Shown here one piece after another: positions 37,501 through 48,500 of a stretch of 64,000 bases of DNA. The notes under the pieces are model-generated. The model ran no database searches, had not been told where the DNA came from, and saw only the letters and a list, made by a program, of their open reading frames with translations. The DNA is from Phorcus lineatus (Eukaryota > Mollusca > Gastropoda > Trochida > Trochidae). The first letter of the stretch is position 1. Every line of letters starts with the position of its first letter. A program made the translations under genes and the position numbers. The DNA lies in assembly GCA_921293015.1 (NCBI GenBank), contig OV121093.1, forward strand, positions 22,702,622 to 22,766,621. The letters run 5' to 3'.

Positions 37501-38393
37501 TATCAATTTGACAGCAGAGCGGTACATGATTGGTTCTTTATTAAAAGGATAAATAGTGGTATCCATCTATGGTTAAGTTGTTTTCTCAAGAAGTTCAATA
37601 ATCTAAGTGACAATGGAAACCCAACATGTGACAAGGAATCGACAAATTACTTTTTAGTTAGACTTAAGCAAGTGGACTGGTACACACCGCGTCTTTTCGT
37701 TCAATGACAATTTCATATATGTTCTATAAAAACTAACTTACAAAACATGATAAAAGAATATTTGTCAGGCAGATTAATATCTAACGTCAACATTGTTCTG
37801 TCTGGTTATTATCATGGCCCAATGATAAACAATTTAGAAGTGTGGGTTTCTTCACTGTCACACTGTGTAATGAAAAACTAAATACTGTAATACAAAATAG
37901 ATCTTGACAGTGCTAATGGAATAAACATAAGCACTGCTACAAACACACCACACTGAATAATATCCATGCCGTTATGAACCTTGTGATTGAAATTCAATGT
38001 TTTGAAAAGAGAAATAAAATAGCTGTAGCATAAAACATGAAACGCACAGACTTCAAATTTTCCTTTACCAAACTCCATGCAACATAAATAAACATTTCTA
38101 TTAAGACCCATACTTTATGAGTGGCCTGGTTTTCGCAAAAAAAGATTCTTTGCCAAAGTTAAACGGATTTCCAAAACTTTGATATTTATTGCTACACGTA
38201 GCAATGATTTAAAATGGCTTGACATGAAACAAATTGGTAATGTAATAAAATGGTTACATTGATAGTAAAGTTTCTGTGAATACTCTATTTCATCTGTTCT
38301 TAATGCTTCACAGGCTGTAAAACAAGAAATATGTCTCATTTACAGAGACGAATTAACAGCGTAGAGAGACATAACCTGCTCTTTGATAATCAA
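34588..38393. other. Gene-free spacer before the L1-like element
   Basis: AT-rich, with no recognised coding or repeat content. Confidence 0.5.
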
Positions 38394-38405
38394 ATGGTCG
38401 GTTGA
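38394..38405. repeat. Target-site duplication, left copy
   Basis: atggtcggttga, identical to 45502-45513. Two further leading A residues match but are ambiguous with the poly(A) tail at the right copy. Confidence 0.92.
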
Positions 38406-38629
38406 GAGAAGGTCAAGGTCGCCATGAAGTGTGGACGCAGGTGAAATCGCTCCCGCAATAGTGATGCAGTTTATGTGATTTGATAAGCTTAAATGACAAA
38501 AAGTGAGTAGCAGCATATGCCAAAACAATTGTCTGACTCCCATAGTTTGATTGGTGACCCAGCTTCAACTAAGATATCACACATTTGTCATTAAATCAAG
38601 TGAGGTACATATCGGTGTACACGTCAGCC
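38406..38629 (+). promoter_or_regulatory. 5' UTR / putative internal promoter of the L1-like element
   Basis: 224 nt between the target-site duplication and the ORF1 ATG. It opens gagaaggtcaaggtcgccatg and contains a tcaaggtc half-site-like motif at about 38411-38419. By analogy with known LINEs it should hold the promoter. No TATA-like box is obvious near its start, as expected for an internal promoter. Confidence 0.5.
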
Positions 38630-39436
38630 ATGTCTCAAAGTAAAGTGCGGGAGAGTGGACACTCGACTCGATCAACTCTTAGTCTAGAAGACATTAGAGA
38701 ACTAATACTAGCATCAGAAAGCCGTATCGGTGCTAAGATAGAGAACACAGCTGTCGATTTACAAAAGTCCATCGACAAAGTTGTTCAGGATGTAAACGAG
38801 CTGAAATCGAGAGTGAACGAAGTTGAAGCAATGGCCGACATGAACTCGGACGAGTTAGTTCAACTTAAACGTGGCCTCAAAACTATTGAAGCTGATGTGG
38901 ACCTTAAGGTCGGTATGATACACAGAAATATTATCAATAATGAATTACATGAAAGGAGACAAAACTTATTATTCAATGGAATACCCGAGGACACTGAAGA
39001 AGACACAGAAACGACATTGAAAAACTTTATGAAAACAAGCCTTGGAGTCGCCCAGGAGTATGCCCAGGATATCATGTTCAGAGATGTTCACCGATTACGT
39101 AGACCAAGGTATAGTGTGAGGGAACAGTCAAACCCAAGACCCAACACAATCATTGCATCTTTTGCTAAAATGAAAGACAGAAATAAAATTTTTGAACTTC
39201 GAAAGAAGCTCTACCAGACTGGTATGAACATTCAAACGGATCTCCCACCCTCGATGAAGAAGATTAGAGCCGTTCTTAACAAAAAAGCATATGAAATACG
39301 TCAAAAGGACAATTTGTACACACGGGTAAGACCAAAGGGTATAGACATGGTACTCGAGGTGAAGGGTCCAGACGAGCCAAACACCGCTTGGAGACGAGTA
39401 AGTGTACCTATTCCGGAAGATCTCAAACAATACTGA
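38630..39436 (+). CDS. L1-like ORF1 protein (RNA-binding chaperone)
   Basis: 268 aa from the ATG at 38630 (gccATGtc, a fair initiation context). The same frame is open a further 15 codons upstream but without an ATG. Residues about 20-105 form a long heptad-rich coiled coil (DLQKSIDKVVQDVNELKSRV). Then comes ERRQNLLFNGIPED (108-121), the first strand of the RRM-like domain of L1 ORF1 proteins. The segment MFRDVHRLRRPR and the later IIASFAKMKDRNKIFELRKKL belong to the same domain. The C-terminus (residues about 200-268), with DLPPSMKKIRAVLNKKAYEI, matches the family's C-terminal domain. ORF1 proteins trimerise through the coiled coil and coat the element RNA. The frame is intact and of usual length. 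Confidence 0.9.
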   Translation: MSQSKVRESGHSTRSTLSLEDIRELILASESRIGAKIENTAVDLQKSIDKVVQDVNELKSRVNEVEAMADMNSDELVQLKRGLKTIEADVDLKVGMIHRNIINNELHERRQNLLFNGIPEDTEEDTETTLKNFMKTSLGVAQEYAQDIMFRDVHRLRRPRYSVREQSNPRPNTIIASFAKMKDRNKIFELRKKLYQTGMNIQTDLPPSMKKIRAVLNKKAYEIRQKDNLYTRVRPKGIDMVLEVKGPDEPNTAWRRVSVPIPEDLKQY

Positions 39437-41450
39437 CAAGTATGTATAAATCCTGATATGAATATATAAGGAAAGAACTAAAAAAAACCTTTCAAAGGTA
39501 CAATTCCTGGGTATGAGTTATATAGAAATTATACTACTTGTTCTGGTGATTACGACAATGTAGACAAACAAACAACATGTGTATAGATAAATATAAGTAA
39601 ATGTATATATGAGTTTATATGTAAACGTGTTAGTATGTATGAGAATGTGTACATGTATTGGTGTATATGTATGTGTAGGTGCATATATATATTTACATGT
39701 ATGTATATGTGTGTATGTATGTGGATATGTGTATGTATATGTGTATATATGTATATGTGTTTATACATATATACATATGTATGTATGTGTATGTGTATAT
39801 GTGTGTGCATATGTTTAAATATATGTATATGTGCAGGTGTGTTTATGTACAAGTATGGGTAAGCTTTTGTTGAATGTATGTGTGAGCATGTATGTAAATA
39901 TGTAAATATGTAAGAATGTGGGTATGCATATGTAGGTATATCATGTAACTGTGTGTGTATCTGATCATAGAAAAAAAACATAACAACATTTTAGAATTCT
40001 TATCAATTTGAAGGAAAATCATCTTTCAGTTATGTGGCAACAATTTAGAAATATCATGTTACAAAATGCCACTTAATGATTATATAAATGATACCATAAA
40101 AATCAATACAAATGATAATAATACTATAGGTCTATTATGAAAATATATCAAGTATACACATATAATATTTCAAAAAAGGTTTCAATTAGATTGGACTTTT
40201 TTTTTTCTGTCACCATGACATGCACATGCAAACATGTAATGTCATGTTGTATGTGAACAATTACTACAAATATATAAAAATGATAAAATTTAAATTACGA
40301 AACAACAGCATAATATGGAAATGATTCTAAAAACAATACTTCATTTGATGATGATCGGTATAGTGTTGCATGATATGAAGTTATTTTCAGATTGGACATT
40401 TCAGAACACAATGTTTTTTAGATTTAGAAAATAACTAAGTTAAATTGCCATCCACATGGTACTGTGCCTGTATGTAATGTGTGTAAATGCCTTCTCCCCC
40501 TCTTAAAATTAAAAGAGATCATATAGAAAAGTATTTCATATTACTACAATCAATATGGTAATACATGTTGAATAGAGGTTTGGTATACACCATATGAAGT
40601 GACCAAAACAATTTTGAATGAATGATGTTGCTAATTGGAAATAAACCCACCAAATTATAAATAATATGATTTAAAAATATACATTTATTAAGGGGAGGAG
40701 GGGGTCTTTTGGGGCTATTTTGGTTGTTAAGTGTAAAAAGGTATATCCATTGTTGCTAACTTAAATCCTACTGACTGTGCGCAGTTTGTTATTTTGTTAC
40801 TGGTGCATTCATTACAAAAACAATTGTTAATCTAGACTATGATATTGATACGAAATACTATTATATGGAATTATATTTTGTTTAAAGAATGTACATGAAA
40901 GATATAACCAAATTTTAAAAATCTCTCACAAATTGTGACGATAACAAAGAAAAAAATTAATAATACACACATATTACTATGTTATATACAATTCAAATAC
41001 TTACATCAGTTTTAGACGCATCTAGTAATCCTATTTTGACATCATCCAACATTATCAATTATATAAAGCTAACATGCATAGACACCTTAGGGTACAAGCC
41101 AACAAAAAGAAATCAGGTAACATACATGATTTGAAGCACGGATTGCACGCACCGCACACCTAACATGTACGATAGCTTTGTAGCGCTGCTACGCTGAATC
41201 CAACGCGGCTTAAAATCTTGAGACAATCATCATTACAACATTAACTGCATCACATTGCATAATGTAACTAGTCGAGTCAACTGAATGACTATGGCTATTC
41301 ACTTGTACATATTTACTCTTCACTTTTGTTCACACTTTTTCTTTTTAATATGTTTGTCACTTTCATATCTTCATGTCAATACACAATTCAAACATGCTAC
41401 ATATAAATTTGGACTTAAAAAGATGACTGCAAAATGCAAACAAATTGACA
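39437..41450 (+). other. 2.0-kb inter-ORF spacer of the L1-like element
   Basis: Non-coding and very AT-rich, between ORF1 and ORF2. It contains a tg/ta-rich microsatellite (39590-39960), a G-rich patch ggggaggagggggtcttttgggg (40694-40716), and a GC-richer patch at about 41130-41215 with a gtagcgctgctac hairpin shortly upstream of ORF2. No inserted element with its own ends was recognised inside. Mammalian L1 spacers are tens of bases, so this one is unusually long. Confidence 0.7.
39590..39960. repeat. Compound (TG/TA)n-type microsatellite
   Basis: About 370 bp of alternating gtatatgtatgtgtatatgt-type purine/pyrimidine steps. Long 'open frames' through it on both strands (Tyr/Val/Cys- or His/Ile/Thr-rich) are artefacts of the repeat. 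Confidence 0.85.
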
Positions 41451-44400
41451 ATGGGTGATAATATTAAAATATATTCTTCTAATTGTCAAGGCCTGAATAA
41501 TAGGAAAAAAAGAATAGACGTGTTTCAAAATCTCAAGACCAAAAATGCCAATATCTATTGTCTGCAAGATACTCATTTCACTAAAGATCTAGAAAACTCA
41601 ATCAAAACGGAAATGGAAACTGACCACTGTTGGTTTAGTTCATATAAAAGTAATGCAAGAGGTGTTGCGATTATATTCGAAAACAACTTTGAATTTAAAC
41701 TCTTACAGGAAATTCAGGACAATGAAACCGGGAATTTTCTCGCGCTTAAGATAGAAATTAGTACCGGAAAAACATTGACTTTAATCTCAGTATACGGACC
41801 AAATGGTGACTCTCCAAAGTTCTATGAAGAAATAATACAAATTATAAAAGAGTTTAATTCAGACCACTTTTCTATCTGCGGAGATTGGAATTTAGTCCAA
41901 AACCCAGAAATTGATTTGTATAATTACAAACATGTAAATAATCCTGAAGCGAGAGATGTTGTTCTAGAATTTATAGAGGAGGAAAACCTCATTGATCCTT
42001 GGAGAGAATTTAACAAAAATTGTAAACGTTTCACTTGGAGGAAATCTAAACCAATTAAGCAGGCTAGACTTGATTTCTTTCTTCTATCCAGAGATTTAGA
42101 AAATTCAATTGTTAAGGCAGGTATAGACCCGGCATATCGATCAGACCATTCAGCAATCTGGCTTACATTGAAAATAAGTGATATTGAAAGAGGTAAAGGT
42201 TTTTGGAAATTTAATAATTCATTGTTACACGACGAAATTTATGTGAAGCATATAAAAGATGTGATCAAATCAACAACTGATCAATATAAAATAGGCCAAT
42301 ATGAAGATGGTAGTATAAAATTAAATATTGATGACCAACTCTTTTTTGAAACTTTGCTTCTAATGATCAGAGGTTTTACTATAAAATATTCTTCCGAAAA
42401 GAAGAAATCTCGAGAAAAAGAAGAACAATTACTCCGTGATGAAATAGAGAAAATGCATAATGACTTAGATAAAACAGAAAATATCAAGACTAAGGAAGAG
42501 TTGTCTGAAAATCTTAAACTAGCCAATGACAGACTAGAAACTATTAATAATATTAAAACTGAAGGAATAATACTTCGATCAAAATCCAACTGGAAGGAAA
42601 AAGGTGAGAAACCAACAAAATACTTTTTGTCATTAGAAAATAGAAACTTTCTCAATAAAGCAATATGTAAATTGGAAAAAAAGGATGGAACTGTAGCAAC
42701 GAAAACTAAAGATATCTTACTCGAGACGAAAACTTTCTATAAGAATCTGTATACTAAACAAACTTGTAGAGATGTCGATTTGCAAAATATGTTTCAGAAA
42801 CTAAATATTCCAAAACTAACAGAATCACAAAAAATAGATTTGGAAGGAGAGCTGAAATATGAAGAAGTATTAAATACATTGAAAAAAATGAAAAATGAAA
42901 AAAGTCCAGGTCCATCAGGATTTACAGTTGAGTTTTATAAGTTTTTTTGGCACGATTTGAACAGATATCTTCTACGCTCATTAAATTACGGCTTCCGTAC
43001 AGGAGAATTATCTGTAAGCCAGAAACAGGGTTTGATAACTTGTATACCAAAAGCTAACAAAGCTAAACATCACTTGAAAAATTGGAGACCTATATCACTT
43101 TTAAATGTTTCATATAAAATTGCATCAGCAACCATTGCTAATCGAATCAAGTCAGTTTTACCAGACATAATCAATGAAGATCAGAAGGGATTCATACCAA
43201 AGAGATATATTGGTGAATGTACGAGATTGATTTACGACATCATTGACTATTCTGAATGTATGGAAATACCGGGTCTATTGGTTTTTATAGACTTTGAAAA
43301 AGCTTTCGATTCGGTAGATTGGAGTTTCATTCAAAAGGTTCTGGTGTATTTTAATTTTGGGTCATCAATTATAAAATGGATTAACACATTCTATAAAGAT
43401 ATAAAGTCAAGCGTTCTCGTTAATGGCTTCGGCTCTAGCTTTTTCGAATTATCAAGGGGGTGCAGGCAAGGTGATCCAATTTCTCCTTATATTTTCATCT
43501 TATGTGCAGAAATACTTAGCATTATGCTTAGAAATAACCAAAAGATAAAGGGCATAAAGATTGGTGAAGTTGAATATCTTACATCTCAATTTGCTGATGA
43601 TACTACCCTCATATTGGACGGAACCGAAAAAAGTCTACAAAATGCCCTGCAAACCCTAAAATTGTATTCAGAATTCTCAGGTCTTAAGATAAACCCTTCA
43701 AAAACACAAGTGATGTGGATAGGGTCAAAAAGGTATGAAAAACGCTCTCTCTGTGATAATTGGAATTTAGACTGGTCACAAACTTCTTTCAAAATCTTAG
43801 GAATAACATTCACACATAATTTGGCAGAAATGGTTGAAAGAAACTACAAAGATAAACTAAAGAAAATAAAAATTGAAATGAACATGTGGCTTGCACGTGA
43901 TTTAACACCACTAGGCAGGAACACTGTGTTGAAGAGCCTATTGCTCCCAAAACTTAATCACCTTTTTTCATCATTACCTAATCCTAGCGACGAAATTATA
44001 AATGAACTAAATAGACTATGTTATAAATTCATATGGAAAAATAAACCAGATAAGATAAAAAGAAGTGTTTTGACTAACACATTTGAAAAGGGAGGTATCA
44101 GAGCGCCTAACATTAAGAACATCATCATGTCACAGAAACTTTCATGGATAAGACGGCTGCATAACTCAGCAAGTAATTGTCAAAGAAACTTGTTCAATAA
44201 AAATATCTCAACTAACCTATCAAATATGATACAAAAAAGTGAATCTTATATCAGTGAAACGGTTATGACAGTGAGGACAAATGCCTTTTGGAGAGATGTA
44301 CTAAAAGCCTGGGGGAAATTCTTAACAGTTAAAGGAAAGAAAACAAAAACTGCTAATGATATACTAACCCAACCGCTGTGGCATAATGCTAATATTACTG

Positions 44401-45290
44401 TAAACGGAAAATCCATACACGTTGAAAGACTGGAAAGTGGAGGTGTAAAGTATGTTAACGATCTTATCGACTCAAAAGGAAAGTACCTTGATTTTGATAC
44501 TTTCATAAAAAAGTTTAACGTTAAGACAAATTTTCTTCAATACGCAGGTATCATCGCAGCAGTAAAACAATACACAAAATCACAAAATATTGTTATAAAC
44601 TGTAAGCAGCCATATCCTATATTACCATATTTCCTTGAAAATTTAATAGGGAATAAAACTGGATGTAGGGAATTTTACGATATATTTCAACTTGAAAACA
44701 TAAACGACACAAAATTAAGATACAAAATAAAGTGGGAAAAAGACCTAGACTGTACTATTACAGAAGATAAATGGAAATTAATACACCAATCCCCTCACAA
44801 ATGCCATTCAGCTAGTAACCATATATGGTTCCAATACCGTTTGATTCACAGAATCCTACCTACAAATACTTTATTGACAAAAATGGGTTATAAAGACAAT
44901 GAAAAATGCGACTTGTGTGGTGAAAGCGCTGAAACATTGCTCCATTTGTTTTATGATTGCGAAATCTCGCAAAATATATGGTTAGAAATGACAAATTGGA
45001 TCGAATCAAAAACACAGTGTAAATTAAACTTATCGAAACAAACTGCCATCTTCGGATACCCACAACACAGAAATAATGTTCTAAATCTGATTCTGATAAT
45101 AATAAAATACAATATCTTTAAATCAAAACAACAAAATAAACTACCAAGCATCCCATACATTAAAAATGACATTCGCAATATATATAACATAGACAAATAT
45201 TCTGCATATACTCAATGTAGTTATTCAAAATTCATGAAATTCTGGTCATCATGTCACAATTTGTTCTCGTTTAAGCGATTTTTTCAATAA
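41451..45290 (+). CDS. L1-like ORF2: endonuclease and reverse transcriptase
   Basis: 1279 aa from the ATG at 41451; the frame is open two codons upstream without an ATG. Residues 1-240 are an AP-type endonuclease: SSNCQG (N11), LQDTH (D40, where Glu is usual), VYGPN (Y115), GDWN (D145, N147), RLDF (D208) and SDH (231-233). Residues about 310-370 are a charged coiled-coil linker. The reverse transcriptase runs from about 480 to 800 with SPGPSGF, NWRPISLLN, the catalytic FIDFEKAFDSVDW (D614), GCRQGDPISPYIF and FADD (714-717). The C-terminus has a knuckle C1153-x2-C1156-x8-H1165-x4-C1170. The protein would nick target DNA and prime reverse transcription of the element RNA. All frames and the major catalytic residues are present; the Glu-to-Asp change is conservative. 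Confidence 0.94.
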   Translation: MGDNIKIYSSNCQGLNNRKKRIDVFQNLKTKNANIYCLQDTHFTKDLENSIKTEMETDHCWFSSYKSNARGVAIIFENNFEFKLLQEIQDNETGNFLALKIEISTGKTLTLISVYGPNGDSPKFYEEIIQIIKEFNSDHFSICGDWNLVQNPEIDLYNYKHVNNPEARDVVLEFIEEENLIDPWREFNKNCKRFTWRKSKPIKQARLDFFLLSRDLENSIVKAGIDPAYRSDHSAIWLTLKISDIERGKGFWKFNNSLLHDEIYVKHIKDVIKSTTDQYKIGQYEDGSIKLNIDDQLFFETLLLMIRGFTIKYSSEKKKSREKEEQLLRDEIEKMHNDLDKTENIKTKEELSENLKLANDRLETINNIKTEGIILRSKSNWKEKGEKPTKYFLSLENRNFLNKAICKLEKKDGTVATKTKDILLETKTFYKNLYTKQTCRDVDLQNMFQKLNIPKLTESQKIDLEGELKYEEVLNTLKKMKNEKSPGPSGFTVEFYKFFWHDLNRYLLRSLNYGFRTGELSVSQKQGLITCIPKANKAKHHLKNWRPISLLNVSYKIASATIANRIKSVLPDIINEDQKGFIPKRYIGECTRLIYDIIDYSECMEIPGLLVFIDFEKAFDSVDWSFIQKVLVYFNFGSSIIKWINTFYKDIKSSVLVNGFGSSFFELSRGCRQGDPISPYIFILCAEILSIMLRNNQKIKGIKIGEVEYLTSQFADDTTLILDGTEKSLQNALQTLKLYSEFSGLKINPSKTQVMWIGSKRYEKRSLCDNWNLDWSQTSFKILGITFTHNLAEMVERNYKDKLKKIKIEMNMWLARDLTPLGRNTVLKSLLLPKLNHLFSSLPNPSDEIINELNRLCYKFIWKNKPDKIKRSVLTNTFEKGGIRAPNIKNIIMSQKLSWIRRLHNSASNCQRNLFNKNISTNLSNMIQKSESYISETVMTVRTNAFWRDVLKAWGKFLTVKGKKTKTANDILTQPLWHNANITVNGKSIHVERLESGGVKYVNDLIDSKGKYLDFDTFIKKFNVKTNFLQYAGIIAAVKQYTKSQNIVINCKQPYPILPYFLENLIGNKTGCREFYDIFQLENINDTKLRYKIKWEKDLDCTITEDKWKLIHQSPHKCHSASNHIWFQYRLIHRILPTNTLLTKMGYKDNEKCDLCGESAETLLHLFYDCEISQNIWLEMTNWIESKTQCKLNLSKQTAIFGYPQHRNNVLNLILIIIKYNIFKSKQQNKLPSIPYIKNDIRNIYNIDKYSAYTQCSYSKFMKFWSSCHNLFSFKRFFQ

Positions 45291-45501
45291 GACATCATTA
45301 TGAAAAAAGTATCATGTACATCCACAGATTATAATTCCAATCAATGAATAATTTGGGGTTTTTTTTGTAATTCAAATACATTCTGTCCATTTAATTTGTT
45401 TGTCCATTATTATGATTGAAATGTCTGTTCTCTATTGGTATGCATGTTTTGAATTTGTATATACATGAACAAAAATGAATAAAGTTATAAAAAAAAAAAA
45501 A
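45291..45501 (+). other. 3' UTR and poly(A) tail of the L1-like element
   Basis: 211 nt after the ORF2 stop, with an AATAAA signal at 45478-45483 followed 5 nt later by a 14-A run (45489-45502). The last A overlaps the target-site duplication. A T-rich run lies at 45359-45366. Confidence 0.85.
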
Positions 45502-45513
45502 ATGGTCGGTTGA
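45502..45513. repeat. Target-site duplication, right copy
   Basis: atggtcggttga, an exact match to 38394-38405, directly after the poly(A) tail. Confidence 0.92.
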
Positions 45514-48500
45514 TGAAACGAATAGAATCTAAATCTTACACTCCCAAGATAACAGACAATTCAGCGATCCATCAAACACAAAACTCTGCTGAATTGGTCA
45601 TCATGTAACACGTTAATTCCGAAACAATAACATAAGTTCTTCTGTGATACCAATATTGTGGGGAAATGACTTCTTATTAAAGCAATTATACAATGTTCAT
45701 TAACCCTTTTGCTCTGTTCAACAGACGTTTTCCACATCATATGAGGGTAATAGGTAAATTTAACTCTCAATATCAGGCCTTCTATTTCTAGACAAGAAAC
45801 TTTTAGGATGTTTTATTTACCAAGCAACTTCATCTTTAAAAATTCTATATGATGTAGTGATTGCTATTTACGCTGTATATTTACATTATGTTGTTTATAA
45901 GGTCACAAACAAATTGTTCCCAAGTTCTCTCGTATCACATCAGTGTTATCCGATATTTATTGTATAATTGCTAAATATGATTTATAATTATATTAATCAA
46001 TTAATAATTATCTAAAACGATAATTGTACCAAAATGACATACCAATGAATTTCTTTCCACCATGTATTTTACCGGGTTTATTTTGTAGAATTTCAATTTA
46101 GTCCTAACTTTAGATATTTTGCAAAATATGGTTGACGCTATTCCCAGATCATTATTATTTTGTTTGTCATATTTTCAAAATGTTTTTTGTACTTTGAGTG
46201 TCAGATTTGAAAGAAGTCCTACGCTAGTCAAGTTTATGATATAACTCTTTATCTTTAGTAATTGTGTTTTTGACATAGTAGTTATATTGAAGGTTTTGAA
46301 AAGAAAACCAAAGTTAATCTAAATTGCCAAAGATCTTGATTAACTTTTCCGAATAGGAGGTAATAGCCACATGCTCTACAAATAAAATCCAAACGCAAGT
46401 CCGTCAGTTTATTATCAAATAGTATGGCTAGTAATACAACAGTTTTATGTTGTTGGTTCCATATATTATGTTTCAAAACCATTAACCACACAATGTACAA
46501 TTATTCAATACATATTACTATGGCTTGTTACACAGAGGATATCGAGTGAGTATGTTTTGGGACGGTTTAAAAAACCTGTATTAAGAAAAGCATTGTATTA
46601 TGCAAGAATTTACCATACCAACTCATAAGATGTAACATCTTTTTCATAAAAGGACAATTTGAAAAATAGCTGACAATGCCTTAAAAACGGTGTCACTTGT
46701 TACTTTTGTAATAATTTTCTATCCTTCAAATGTATAGTTATATTATGACAGTGTATATAACTACTGTCAACAAATTCCCTTGTCAACCTCAATCAACTAT
46801 GTCAAAGAGAATGGCACGATCTGGACTTGTGGTGTTGTGTGATGAGGAAATTTTATGACCTTCGCTATTATGAATCACATGTAGAAAAACAGAGAAAACA
46901 AATGTAATCAGCCATGACTATTGTGTGGTATTCCTTACTCACAGTGTGAATTTTCATGGCAAAGCAGACTCATTCCTGATTTGCTATGTTGCGCTTTGAA
47001 ATTAAACCTATTAACAATTGAAAAATTCAAATTTGATAAATATTGATAACAAAATTACCCCTTTCCTTTGACTTAAGAAAAGTTATTTCTCGATGAGTAA
47101 AACTTTGAATTCGTTTCAATTGAGTCAAAAATACTATTTGTCAATTTCAGTCATCCAAAAGAGAGTGGACAAATATGGTAGCAAGAGATCAAAATGATGA
47201 GAGAAATGACGGAAAGGAAAGTATAGCGAGAGATGGTCAGCAGGTTTCAAAACGACTTTAATGTCCGTCGATCCTACCAGCTTGGTTACTCCTATGAGGA
47301 GCATGTAGACCTTCGGCTGGAATAACTGTCAGCGTCTCTGAAGCACGCAAACTGCCACACCACGATAAGGTTTCCAGTCAAGTGGTGGACTGAATATTGA
47401 TATATTATGGAAATAAAAAGATTTATTTCTCACCCGTGTAAGATTTATATGGCGATATTAAACTAGTGTACGCAATACCGCTGCACGTAAGATTCGTAAT
47501 ATTGTGTGGTTGTGACGTCACAATGTTGGAAACCGTCAGAATAGTGGCCAAGTCTTGGAAATGTTTCGTTCAGTACACTTTCGGCAATCATGCTTCATTA
47601 CTAAGGTCAAATAATAAACATAAAAACTAAACTTTCTTTAATTAATACTATATTTTTAATCGAACTCGTAAATGATTTGGTATCAAACTCGCTTTCGCTC
47701 GTTTTAAAATGAAACATTAACTCGTTTAATAAAAATAGTATTAAATGGAGGCCGTTTAGTATCCTCCATGAATTAAACTGCTCTGGTAGTAAGTATTCTA
47801 AAGATTGTCTGTTTAATTTCAACTCACGAGCGCGTTTAATGAATGGTTAACAAGTGTTAATTGCTAGATACTGACACCGAAGGTTTTTGCCGGCTCCTTT
47901 GTGATTGGTTAGATAGTATTAAGTGCGAGCAATAAGGCTGCCTTCAGACCCCTGTTGAAAGACAAGCTAAGTAATGAAATAGTTGGAATCCCGTTAGAGT
48001 CAAATTTCTCAAAGTTGTATTCGTCGGAAGACGGTCGAAGTTAAACAGACTGTATCCTTTGAAATATTTTGCAAATAACAATATATTGATGAATGCACTT
48101 TTAATTGATGTCGACATCCTTTGATCACTCTATCTGATGAAAACGAGGACAGGACACAATATAAGACTTGGATATTAAGTGAAATGTTTAGCTCATCATT
48201 TGTTTATGGAAAAAAACAAAACTGTATACTCAGGTTACTTCAAACGATGAAGTAATATTAAACTTTCCATTTTCCAGATAAAGTCTATGCAGTAGTTACT
48301 CAATACAGATTTGATATTGTCATCCCGACATCGTAATATGACTGGGCCCTTTGAATTCAGTTCACCAACATTTACTCCGCATACAAGAAGAAAAGGATGC
48401 TTGTGTGTTCAAAAGTTGACCCTTTTACATCAATTAATTCACGAAATGGAATTGAAGTTTGAAAGGTATGTACAAATCTAACGTTAAGAGAGATCGTAGA

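Larger units (their letters stand above)
38406..45501 (+). mobile_element. Full-length L1/Tx1-like LINE, both ORFs open
   Basis: A complete 7.1-kb non-LTR retrotransposon: a 224-nt 5' UTR, ORF1 (38630-39436), a 2.0-kb spacer, ORF2 (41451-45290), a 3' UTR with AATAAA at 45478-45483, and a 14-A tail. A 12-14 bp target-site duplication at both sides marks the exact insertion. Open frames over 4.6 kb, identical duplications and a clean tail indicate a young, possibly active copy. The two-ORF structure, the ORF1 type (coiled coil plus RRM-like domain) and the ORF2 endonuclease/RT/knuckle order place it in the L1 group in the wide sense, which includes Tx1-like elements. The exact subfamily would need a tree. 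Confidence 0.93.

Noticed and set aside
39550-39981. 143-aa minus-strand frame and several plus-strand frames rich in His/Ile/Tyr/Val/Cys
   Set aside because: Pure translation of the tg/ta microsatellite in the LINE spacer.
47643-47743. Imperfect AT-rich inverted repeat
   Set aside because: Arms align only with gaps and are AT-rich, close to chance in this composition.
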